Positions 1-7,538 of a stretch of DNA of 26,546 nt are shown here, piece by piece (positions within the stretch are counted from its first letter, which is position 1; every line of letters begins with the position of its first letter). The position numbers and the translations under genes were made by a program. Origin of the DNA: an uncultured Bacteroidales bacterium (GTDB lineage: Bacteria > Bacteroidota > Bacteroidia > Bacteroidales > P3); the NCBI GenBank assembly GCA_937876865.1, contig CALEFF010000022.1, forward strand, positions 1 to 26,546, in the 5' to 3' direction. The notes below the pieces were generated by a model, which saw nothing but the letters and a program-made list of their open reading frames with translations, did not search any database and was not told where the DNA came from.

Positions 1-91
1 TGTTCTTGCAAAGGTAGGTTATGCTTTTAGTGTTTTGCATAATATTTGAATATGTATTGCAAATATAGAAATATTTCTTTTAAAAAAATAA

Positions 92-129
92 AAAAAGCAA
101 AGAAAAAAATATTTTTTTCTTTGCTTTTT
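92..129 (-). terminator. Intrinsic terminator after efp
   Basis: Positions 92-110 and 111-129 are perfect reverse complements (19 + 19 bp, each arm A-rich with an internal GCAAAG/CTTTGC). Read on the minus strand, the hairpin lies about 20 nt past the efp stop codon and is followed by a T-rich run. It is AT-rich for a terminator, but its position and perfection support the call. Being symmetrical, it could also stop transcription from the other side. Confidence 0.7.
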
Positions 130-149
130 GAAATTATTTCTTTGTTTTT

Positions 150-713
150 TTACTTCACTCTTTCTGAGTATTCTGCTGTTCTTGTATCTACTTTGATTCT
201 TTCGCCTGTTTCAATGAACAAAGGTATTCTTACTTTTGCTCCTGTTTCAACTGTTGCGTCTTTCATTGCGTTTGTTGCTGTGTTTCCCTTTACTCCTGGT
301 TCTGTGTAAGTAACTTCCATTTCTACAAATGGTGGTAATTCGCATGAAAGTGGTGTTTCTGTGTCTGCATGCACTACTACTTCTACTGCTTGTCCTTCTT
401 TAAGGAATTGAGGTGCGTTAATAAGTTGTTCTTCTATGTTTATTTGTTCGTAAGTCTCTGCGTGCATAAAGTTATATCCTGTATCGTCTTTGTAAAGGAA
501 TGTATATGGACGGCGTTCTACTCTACAAGTTTCTATTTTTGTACCAGAAGGGAATGTATGCTCTAATGTTCTTCCTGTTTTGAAACTTTTAAGTTTTGTT
601 CTTACGAATGCTGCTCCTTTTCCTGGCTTTACGTGAAGAAATTCTACAACTGTAAATAAGTCGTTGTTCATTTCTATGCACAATCCGTTTTTAATGTCTG
701 CTGTTGTTGCCAT
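150..713 (-). CDS. efp: Translation elongation factor P (EF-P)
   Basis: This 187-residue protein has the full EF-P length and three-domain layout: an N-terminal KOW-like domain, a central OB domain (YNFMHAETYEQI region) and a C-terminal OB domain ending in GERIKVDTRTAEY. EF-P binds ribosomes stalled at polyproline stretches and promotes peptide bond formation. The tip-loop lysine that is modified in many bacteria is K32 in the PGKG loop. The start at 713 gives the usual short N-terminus (MATTADIKNG). It is the last gene of a minus-strand run, 13 nt after the small membrane protein gene, and is followed by a palindromic terminator. Family identification is secure; the modification pathway cannot be read from this window. 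Confidence 0.97.
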   Translation of the reverse strand: MATTADIKNGLCIEMNNDLFTVVEFLHVKPGKGAAFVRTKLKSFKTGRTLEHTFPSGTKIETCRVERRPYTFLYKDDTGYNFMHAETYEQINIEEQLINAPQFLKEGQAVEVVVHADTETPLSCELPPFVEMEVTYTEPGVKGNTATNAMKDATVETGAKVRIPLFIETGERIKVDTRTAEYSERVK

Positions 714-726
714 TTTCTCTTATTTT

Positions 727-981
727 TTATTTATTATTTTCTGTTAATTCTTTTATTCTTCTTTCTAAAAATTCGTTATCTTCTTCTAATTGTTTGTAGT
801 GTTTTTCGTAATAATTAGATTTCATAATTGCTGCTATCATCTTTACTATTGCCACTGCTAAAACTGCTAATATTAAGTATTCTACTTTTTCAAATTTAAA
901 GAAAATCTGATAGATTACTATGACCAAAAGTAGCAACATGGCTAAAAAGTCTAATATTTTTGATATTTTAACTATTTTCAT
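727..981 (-). CDS. Small membrane protein with C-terminal coiled coil
   Basis: This is an 84-residue hypothetical protein. It has two hydrophobic segments (about residues 11-30 and 34-53), then a charged heptad-like helix (about 58-84) rich in Glu, Lys and Leu. I do not recognise the family. It sits 12 nt after the MATE exporter gene and 13 nt before efp on the same strand, which supports a real, co-transcribed gene. A TATCTTTG box lies about 20 nt upstream of its start, so it and efp may also be expressed separately from the exporter. The function is unknown. Confidence 0.65.
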   Translation of the reverse strand: MKIVKISKILDFLAMLLLLVIVIYQIFFKFEKVEYLILAVLAVAIVKMIAAIMKSNYYEKHYKQLEEDNEFLERRIKELTENNK

Positions 982-993
982 TTCTATTTAGTT

Positions 994-2331
994 TTAAGGG
1001 GCAAAGATACTATTTTTTTTTATTTTGATAATATTTTGCAATCGTTTTTTATAAAGGAGTGCCGATACTAATAAGCCTATTGCAATGCCGGAAAAAGTTC
1101 CGCAAGGTCCTAAATGGAAAATAAATCCTAAGATATAGGCAAGTGGAAGGGCAATTAAGATGTAGCCAAAGAGTGAATACTTCATTGGTTTATTTACATC
1201 ATTCATTCCTCTTAATGCTCCGAGCAAAGTAACTTGCGTTCCGTCTATTACTTGAAATATTCCTGCAATCAAGAATAAAGGTGCGGCTTGCTTTATTACT
1301 TCTAAATCATCGGTAAACATTGAGGTAATAAATTCGGGGATAAGAATAAAAAGCAATCCAAAGAATCCTACTGCTATAATGCTTAGCATTACTCCTGTTT
1401 TTGAGTATTCGCTTATTGCTTTGTAATCACCTCGTCCGAAGGAGTGTGAAACTAATATTGTTGTTGCACTTGCTACTCCGCAAGATATTTGAAAAGTCAT
1501 TGTAAAGAATGTACTCACTATTTGATATGCTGCTAAAACAATAGCAGAAAACCAACCCATCATTATTGTTACCATAGAAAAAGAAAAGCATTCTAAGGTT
1601 TGTTGCACTGCTATCGGTGCTCCTAATCTTAGAATATTCTTTTGCATATAGAGTTTAAGGTTTTCTTTCTTAAAGAAGTAGGTATAACGGCGATATTTCT
1701 TGTTTAAAAGAATAAAAACCACGTATGCAATCGGCATAAGCGTACGTGCAACTAAGGTTGAAAGGCCTGCACCGAAGGCTCCCATTGCAGGACAACCCAA
1801 TTTGCCAAAAATAAAAATGTAATTGAGAATTATGTTTAGAATATTTGCCGATATGATGATTAGCATTGTTACTTTTGTGTTGCCAACCCCTTCCATAAAA
1901 TGACGAAAGGCAAGAAAGATTTGTGCAGGCAAAAGAGAAAGTGCTGTTGCAATGAAATATGGTCTTGCATATCTTATTACTTCTTCCTCTTGTCCAAAGT
2001 AATGCAAGAATGGAAGCATAAGCATAAGCATCAATACTATGAAAATACCGATGAAGATGTTTTGTAGGATTGCGTTTTGAAAGATTGAGGCAACTCTTTT
2101 TGTTTCTTTTCTTGCAAAAGCTTGTCCTACCAAAGGGGTTTGTGCCATTCCCATTCCTTGACCAAAGACCAAGAAAATTATTATAATAGCAGAAGCAAAG
2201 GCAACGCCCGCTAAGGATTCTTTATTAACTTGTCCTACCATTAGAGTATCGAAAAACTGCACGATACTCATTCCTACTCCCGAAAGAACTATGGGATATG
2301 CTAATCTAACATTGTCTGCAACTCTTCCCAT
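994..2331 (-). CDS. MATE family multidrug/Na+ exporter
   Basis: This 445-residue protein is almost entirely hydrophobic, with about 12 membrane helices in two similar halves, the length and layout of MATE transporters. The N-terminal stretch ADNVRLAYPIVLSG, FDTLMVGQV, and the QTPLVGQAFAR segment after helix 2 are typical of the family. These proteins export cationic drugs or metabolites in exchange for Na+ or H+; the substrate here cannot be told. Its start (MGRVADNV) lies inside the last 31 bp of the upstream ABC-F gene, so the two are probably translationally coupled. The protein looks complete. Confidence 0.92.
   Translation of the reverse strand: MGRVADNVRLAYPIVLSGVGMSIVQFFDTLMVGQVNKESLAGVAFASAIIIIFLVFGQGMGMAQTPLVGQAFARKETKRVASIFQNAILQNIFIGIFIVLMLMLMLPFLHYFGQEEEVIRYARPYFIATALSLLPAQIFLAFRHFMEGVGNTKVTMLIIISANILNIILNYIFIFGKLGCPAMGAFGAGLSTLVARTLMPIAYVVFILLNKKYRRYTYFFKKENLKLYMQKNILRLGAPIAVQQTLECFSFSMVTIMMGWFSAIVLAAYQIVSTFFTMTFQISCGVASATTILVSHSFGRGDYKAISEYSKTGVMLSIIAVGFFGLLFILIPEFITSMFTDDLEVIKQAAPLFLIAGIFQVIDGTQVTLLGALRGMNDVNKPMKYSLFGYILIALPLAYILGFIFHLGPCGTFSGIAIGLLVSALLYKKRLQNIIKIKKNSIFAP
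1002..1009 (-). promoter_or_regulatory. Possible Bacteroidetes -7 box upstream of the small membrane gene and efp
   Basis: Read on the minus strand this is TATCTTTG, a match to the TAnnTTTG -7 element. It overlaps the 3' end of the MATE gene and lies about 20 nt before the ATG at 981. I see no good TTTG -33 box at the expected distance, so the call is weak. Confidence 0.35.
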
Positions 2332-4217
2332 TTTTGCATTTTTTCGTTAAGTAGTTGTTTGTTGTTTTCATACTTTGTGTAAAATGACGAATCTACTTCT
2401 CCTTGATTGCAAAGTACTTCTTCGGCTTGTGCGATTTCTTGTTCTATTTTTTCTATCTCTTCTTCTATCTTTGTGATTTGATTCTTTATCTTGCGGATTT
2501 CTTTTTGATTTTCTTTTTGATTTTGATAATCTATCTTGTTTTGAGATATTGTCTGTTCTGATACAATAGTTTTTTTCTCTGTTTCTAAGTTTAAGTCTTT
2601 TAAATCACTCATCTTCTTACTTTCCAAGAACTCAAAAATATCTCCCTTAAAGATATTGATATGATGATGAGAAAATTCGTAAAGCGTATCGGTCAATCCT
2701 TGTAGAAAATCTCTGTCGTGAGAAACCACAATCAATGTTCCATCATATTGCATTAGTGCCATTTTCAAAATATCCTTTGACACCATATCCAAGTGGTTTG
2801 TAGGCTCGTCAAGAATCAATAGATTGACAGGAGCAAGAATAAGTTTTGCAAGTGCAAGCCTTGTTTTTTCTCCTCCCGAAAGCACTTTCACTTTTTTTTC
2901 TATTGCCTCTTCGTCAAAAAGAAAACTACCAAGAATTGTTCTAATCTTTGTTCTTATCTCTCCTTCTGCAATATCGTCAATTGTTTCAAAGACTGTTTTG
3001 TTTGGATCTAATAGTGCCGCTTGATTTTGTGCAAAATAACCTATTTTTACTTGATGTCCTAATTTAAATTCTCCACTTTGGTCGGTTATTTCGCCTACTA
3101 TGATTTTTGAAAGCGTTGATTTTCCTTCGCCATTCTTTCCTACAAAGGCTACTTTCTCTCCTTTTTCAATCATTAGGTTTACATCTTTCAAAACAAGTTT
3201 TTCTCCATAACTCTTATTTAGGTTATTCATCTCCACAACTATCTTTCCTGAATGTGGAGCAGGTGGAAATTTAAAATGAATGTTAGATGTGTCGGTTTGA
3301 GTTACCTCTACCCTTTCCATTTTGTCTAACATTTTTATGCGAGATTGCACTTGCTTGCTTTTTGTGGCCTTGTAGCGAAAACGTTCTATGAATTTCTCAA
3401 TTTCTGCTATTTGTTTTTGTTGATTATTGAGTTGAGAAATCTCTTGTTGTTGTCTTTCAAGCAAAAGTTCTACGTATTTGCTATAAGAAACCTTGTAATC
3501 GTAAACCTTTGCACAATTTATTTCTATCGTACGCTTACAAACATTGTCCAAAAAAGCTTTATCGTGAGAAACAAGTATTACCGCACCATAGTAATTTGCC
3601 AAAAAATTCTCCAACCACTGAATAGATTCTATGTCAAGGTGGTTTGTAGGCTCATCAAGTAAGATAGTATTTGGTGCTTGCAAAAGAATCTTTGCTAATT
3701 CTACTCTCATTTGCCAACCAGATGAGAATTCATTCATCTTTCTTGAAAAGTCGCTATGAGAAAACCCTAATCCAAGCAATACTTTCTCGGTTTGCGATTG
3801 CATATTACTTGCTCCCATAACATTAAGTCTTTCGGTTAGTTCAGAATGTCTTTGCAAAAGATTTTCATATTCCTTAGAAAGATAATCGGTTGAAGAAATT
3901 ATTTGTTGATTCAACTCTTCTAATTCTTCATTTATACGATTCACCTCTTTAAAGGCTGTAAGTGCCTCATCTATTACGCTCATTGTTGAGCTTGGAATCA
4001 TCTCTTGTGGCAAATAACCAATAGTTTGATATTTGGAAACAACAATATTTCCTTTTTCACACTCTTGTTGTCCTGCGATTATTTTCAATAGAGTTGATTT
4101 TCCTGCCCCATTCTTTCCTACAAGACCTATTCTATCTCTGTCACCAACAACAAAACTTACGTTATCAAACAAATAATTTCCTGAAAAATGAATTGAAATA
4201 CTATTTACGGTAATCAT
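2301..4217 (-). CDS. ABC-F family ribosome-associated ATPase
   Basis: This 638-residue soluble protein has two ABC ATPase domains and no membrane segment. The Walker A motifs are at residues 34-42 (GKNGAGKST) and 360-368 (GKNGEGKST). Signature motifs are a degenerate FSSGWQMR near 164-171 and LSGGE at 446-450. DEPTNHLD occurs at 188-195 and 470-477. The linker between the domains (about 240-310) is the charged helical arm typical of ABC-F, and residues about 545-637 form a predicted coiled coil as in Uup/YfmR-type members. ABC-F proteins act on the ribosomal E site in translation rescue or antibiotic protection. Which subgroup this is, and whether it protects against drugs, is not clear from sequence alone. 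Confidence 0.93.
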   Translation of the reverse strand: MITVNSISIHFSGNYLFDNVSFVVGDRDRIGLVGKNGAGKSTLLKIIAGQQECEKGNIVVSKYQTIGYLPQEMIPSSTMSVIDEALTAFKEVNRINEELEELNQQIISSTDYLSKEYENLLQRHSELTERLNVMGASNMQSQTEKVLLGLGFSHSDFSRKMNEFSSGWQMRVELAKILLQAPNTILLDEPTNHLDIESIQWLENFLANYYGAVILVSHDKAFLDNVCKRTIEINCAKVYDYKVSYSKYVELLLERQQQEISQLNNQQKQIAEIEKFIERFRYKATKSKQVQSRIKMLDKMERVEVTQTDTSNIHFKFPPAPHSGKIVVEMNNLNKSYGEKLVLKDVNLMIEKGEKVAFVGKNGEGKSTLSKIIVGEITDQSGEFKLGHQVKIGYFAQNQAALLDPNKTVFETIDDIAEGEIRTKIRTILGSFLFDEEAIEKKVKVLSGGEKTRLALAKLILAPVNLLILDEPTNHLDMVSKDILKMALMQYDGTLIVVSHDRDFLQGLTDTLYEFSHHHINIFKGDIFEFLESKKMSDLKDLNLETEKKTIVSEQTISQNKIDYQNQKENQKEIRKIKNQITKIEEEIEKIEQEIAQAEEVLCNQGEVDSSFYTKYENNKQLLNEKMQKWEELQTMLD

Positions 4218-4237
4218 TTTGCTTTAATCAAAAAAAA

Positions 4238-4270
4238 GGATATAGACTGCATTGATTACAATCTATATCC
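4238..4270 (-). terminator. Rho-independent terminator after the TonB gene
   Basis: Arms 4238-4249 and 4259-4270 form a 12-bp stem with one mismatch and a 9-nt loop. On the minus strand the stem is followed directly by eight T residues (4237-4230). This is a textbook intrinsic terminator 30 nt past the stop of the TonB gene; it separates that gene from the ABC-F operon that starts at 4217. Confidence 0.85.
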
Positions 4271-4299
4271 AAAATACTATTAACTTTAATACTTTTTTA

Positions 4300-4992
4300 C
4301 TATCCAGCTAATGTAAACTTAACAGGTAAGTTGAATTGCATTCTTACTGCTTTTCCTCTTTGCTTTGCAGCTTTCCATTTAGGCATTGATTTTACAACTC
4401 TGATTGCTTCTTCTCCACAGCCAGATCCGATATCTCTTAATATCTTTATGTCTGTCAAAGAGCCATCTTTTTCAACAACGAAAGTAACATAAACCAATCC
4501 TTGTGTACCTGTTTCTCTTGCTTGTTGAGGATATTTGATGTTTTGAGCGAGATATTTCATTAACTCTCCTTGACCGCCAGGGAACATCGCACTTTCTTCA
4601 ACAACTGTAAAGATTGTTGTTTCTTCCTCTTCTTCTTCCACTTCTTCTATTTCAACAGTAGGAATGAAAACGTCAGCATTTGTTGTGTTTTCAAAACTTT
4701 CTATATTGAACTCGTTTTCCAATTCTTGGTCATCATCAACAATTTCAAATTCTGTTGTTTCTGCTTGTGGTGGTTCTTCTGGTGGTGGAGGTGGTTCTTC
4801 TGCTTTGGTTTGAATTACCATTTCTTCTACTTCTTGAACAACTTGGGTAATTTGGACTTCCTCAGCTTCCTTATCGTAACTCTTCCATTCAAAGGCAACG
4901 ATAACAATACCAAGAGCTATAACCAAACCTAATTGAAGGAACATGCCTTTCGCTTTCTCCAAGTTCGCTTTGTCTGATTTTTTTATTTCCAT
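4300..4992 (-). CDS. TonB family energy transducer
   Basis: This 230-residue protein has a short cytoplasmic N-terminus, one membrane helix (about 17-36), a Glu/Pro-rich periplasmic spacer with a PPPPPEEPP stretch near 67-75, and a C-terminal TonB domain from about 140 (PGGQGELMKYL, YPQQARETGTQG, VVEKDGSL, PKWKAAKQRGKAV, FNLPVKF). It would couple the proton-motive force, through an ExbB/ExbD motor encoded elsewhere, to TonB-dependent outer-membrane receptors. The architecture is typical of Bacteroidales. No exbB, exbD or receptor gene is nearby and it has its own terminator, so it appears to be a single-gene unit. It is probably one of several TonB copies in the genome. Confidence 0.93.
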   Translation of the reverse strand: MEIKKSDKANLEKAKGMFLQLGLVIALGIVIVAFEWKSYDKEAEEVQITQVVQEVEEMVIQTKAEEPPPPPEEPPQAETTEFEIVDDDQELENEFNIESFENTTNADVFIPTVEIEEVEEEEEETTIFTVVEESAMFPGGQGELMKYLAQNIKYPQQARETGTQGLVYVTFVVEKDGSLTDIKILRDIGSGCGEEAIRVVKSMPKWKAAKQRGKAVRMQFNLPVKFTLAG

Positions 4993-5161
4993 CTTGTTAT
5001 TGATGTTTATAATTTATAACTCTATTTTTTCAATATTCAGGGTGCTAAATTACTACTTTTTTTTCATTACTCACACTTTATTTCACTCTTTTTTCAACAT
5101 AGTTTATCAACACTTTAAGTTAATTTATTTATTATCAGAAATTTAAACCCACTTCAAAGAC

Positions 5162-6805
5162 TTAATAATTAAAACTACTACCTCCTAAAAATTCTCTCAT
5201 AATTGAGGTTGGAGGAATAAAATCAGACTGAAATGATTTAAAGTTTGCTAAAAATGTTTGCAATCTTTTAGCCTCAGCATATGCAGGAGAATTTTGTCCA
5301 ACCTCCATAAGCAAAGGCTCAACTATTGGTTTCAAAAGTCCAATTTCATACAAAAGTGAAGAATTGAAAATAGTATCGGCATTTTCTTGATAAGGAAAAA
5401 TATGTTTTTCTTCTCCCGAGCGAACACTATCCCAACGCATTATAGTATCCTCAGCAGAATAGCCTCTATAATTATTATCTCTTACAATTCTTCTTATCAA
5501 TCTGTTATCGGAAGTTGAAATAAGGTTATGTTTATCTAAGGCCACTTGCGTAAGAGCCGAAACAAAAACCTTGTATTTATACTTATCATCTATGCTTTCG
5601 GTCAAGCGAGGATTCAAAGCGTGTATTCCTTCAATTATAAGAATAGAATTTTCCTTCATTTGAATCTCTTGAAGAGTTTCTTCTCTTTGTCCTGTAAGAA
5701 AATTAAATCTTGGCAAACTAACTTTATTACCTTTTATCAATTCTTTCATTTGATAAACAAAGAATTCAGTATCCAAAGCCTCAAAACACTCAAAGTCATA
5801 ATTTCCATTCTCGTCCTTTGGAGTAAATTCTCTATTTACAAAATAATCATCAAGTGAAATTTGAATAGGATTGTAGCCTAAAACCGAAAGTTGTGTAGAG
5901 ATTCTTCTGCAAGAGGTTGTCTTTCCCGAAGAAGAAGGCCCTGCCAAAAGCACAAGTTTTACTTTCTCTTTTCTTTTATTGATTTCATCTGCAATTTGAG
6001 CATACTTCTTTTCATGCAAAGCCTCGCTAACTTGAATCAACTCATTTTCTTTCTTTGCCGAAACAACCTTATTCAAATCCGAAACAAAAGGAGTATTCAA
6101 AACCTTCAACCATTGTTTATGTTCTTGAAAGACTGAAAACAATTTATCGCTCTCTCTATGATTTTTTGTAGGTAGTTGAAGAATCATTCCTTTGTTGTAA
6201 GGATATAAATCAAAGACTTTTAAGCAAGAAGTAGAAGGTACCAAATCATAAAAGAAAGAATTAACCGTACCGTCTAAAATATCAATATTTGCATACAAAC
6301 GTTTGCTACAAGAAAGCAAGTCTGCCTTTTCGTTCATTCCTACTTTTCTAAACAATTCGACAGCCTTGTTTGTAGGAATCAACTCTCTTTGAAACTTAAT
6401 GTCTGCCTTTACAATTTCTTTCATTTTTTCAAGAATCACAGGCAATACTTCCGCAAGATCAACTCCCGAATTTTCAAACTCAACATAATATCCGTCATTC
6501 ATAGAGTGTTGAATACAGATTTCATACTGAGGAAACACTTCTTTTGTTGCCTTATAGAGAACAAACATCAAACTCAAAGCATACATTCTCTTGCCAAAAG
6601 AAGAATTATAATCAAAAAACGCCACTTCTCTTGGAGTATAAATTTTGTAATTCATGCTTTGAACTTTATTGTTTACCAAAGCCCCTAAAATATTTTCTTC
6701 ATTTTCTAATTGCGAATACTTCAAAACCTCTTTTAAATCAGCACCACAAGGCACCAAAAAGCGTCTATCTGTATTTCTGCAAAACACTTCTATCATTCCT
6801 TCCAT
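5162..6805 (-). CDS. TGS-domain nucleoside (uridine-like) kinase
   Basis: This 547-residue protein has an N-terminal TGS/ThrRS-like part (about 1-240) and a C-terminal phosphoribulokinase/uridine-kinase P-loop domain. The Walker A motif is at 289-297 (GPSSSGKTT), followed by SLDDYFVNREFTP and the IIEGIHALNP strand. Proteins with this layout are annotated as nucleoside kinases and are common in Bacteroidetes and Firmicutes. The likely reaction is NTP-dependent phosphorylation of a nucleoside, but the exact substrate is uncertain. The predicted start overlaps the end of tcdA by 41 bp; a start at Met4 (MIEVF) would overlap by 32 bp. It is the last gene of the calcium ATPase-tcdA-kinase run. Confidence 0.9.
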   Translation of the reverse strand: MEGMIEVFCRNTDRRFLVPCGADLKEVLKYSQLENEENILGALVNNKVQSMNYKIYTPREVAFFDYNSSFGKRMYALSLMFVLYKATKEVFPQYEICIQHSMNDGYYVEFENSGVDLAEVLPVILEKMKEIVKADIKFQRELIPTNKAVELFRKVGMNEKADLLSCSKRLYANIDILDGTVNSFFYDLVPSTSCLKVFDLYPYNKGMILQLPTKNHRESDKLFSVFQEHKQWLKVLNTPFVSDLNKVVSAKKENELIQVSEALHEKKYAQIADEINKRKEKVKLVLLAGPSSSGKTTSCRRISTQLSVLGYNPIQISLDDYFVNREFTPKDENGNYDFECFEALDTEFFVYQMKELIKGNKVSLPRFNFLTGQREETLQEIQMKENSILIIEGIHALNPRLTESIDDKYKYKVFVSALTQVALDKHNLISTSDNRLIRRIVRDNNYRGYSAEDTIMRWDSVRSGEEKHIFPYQENADTIFNSSLLYEIGLLKPIVEPLLMEVGQNSPAYAEAKRLQTFLANFKSFQSDFIPPTSIMREFLGGSSFNY

Positions 6806-7538
6806 TATCTTTTCTTTTTATTACTTGAATACCTATCAATTCTCTAATAACCACGCTTGCAATTGTGCAACCGAACATTGCAGGCATATAAGATATTGTT
6901 CCAACATTAGAGATTTTATTTTCGCTTCTTTGCTCCACAACACAATCCTTTGAAACCTCTTCAGGCGAAAACACTGCTATGATATTTTCATAAATTTTCA
7001 ACTTATGCAACTTCTTTCTCATCATACGAGCCAAAGAACAATTGTAAGTTTTTGAAATATCTGCTATCTCTATCTTTTGAGTATCTAATTTTCCACCGCT
7101 ACCCATTGAACTAACTATTGGAATATTGAAATAAATACTCCATGCTGCCAAAAAAACCTTTGGAGAAAGAGTGTCTATTGCATCAACAACATAATCGAAT
7201 CTATTGTTTTCCAAAAGCGAAATCATATTTTCATCTCTTAGAAACTCGGTATGAGTAACTATTTCTATATTTGGATTTATATCCTCTAAACGTTGTTTTA
7301 AAACATCGGTTTTATTTTGTCCTACTGTTGAGGAAAGGGCTAATAATTGTCGGTTTTTATTACTCTCACTCACCGTATCGCCATCAACCAAAGTAAGTTT
7401 TCCAACTCCTGCTCTACACAACATTTCTGCAACATACGCCCCTACTCCACCAAGTCCCACGATAAGAATAGAGGCTTGTTGCAATTTTTCTATTGCTTCA
7501 CGTCCTAAAAGTAATTCAGTACGAGAAAACATTTCCAT
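6765..7538 (-). CDS. tcdA: tRNA threonylcarbamoyladenosine dehydratase TcdA (E1-like)
   Basis: This 257-residue protein has the E1/ThiF/MoeB fold. The nucleotide-binding loop GLGGVG is at 28-33, followed by the acidic strand LVDGD (50-54) and the conserved NRQL (62-65) and K76. The C-terminal region GTISYMPAMFGCTIASVVIREL matches the TcdA/YgdL branch. TcdA uses ATP to dehydrate and cyclise t6A to ct6A at position 37 of ANN-decoding tRNAs. Its ATG overlaps the stop codon of the upstream calcium ATPase by one base (TAATG), suggesting coupled translation. The length is normal for the family. Confidence 0.92.
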   Translation of the reverse strand: MEMFSRTELLLGREAIEKLQQASILIVGLGGVGAYVAEMLCRAGVGKLTLVDGDTVSESNKNRQLLALSSTVGQNKTDVLKQRLEDINPNIEIVTHTEFLRDENMISLLENNRFDYVVDAIDTLSPKVFLAAWSIYFNIPIVSSMGSGGKLDTQKIEIADISKTYNCSLARMMRKKLHKLKIYENIIAVFSPEEVSKDCVVEQRSENKISNVGTISYMPAMFGCTIASVVIRELIGIQVIKRKDNGRNDRSVLQKYR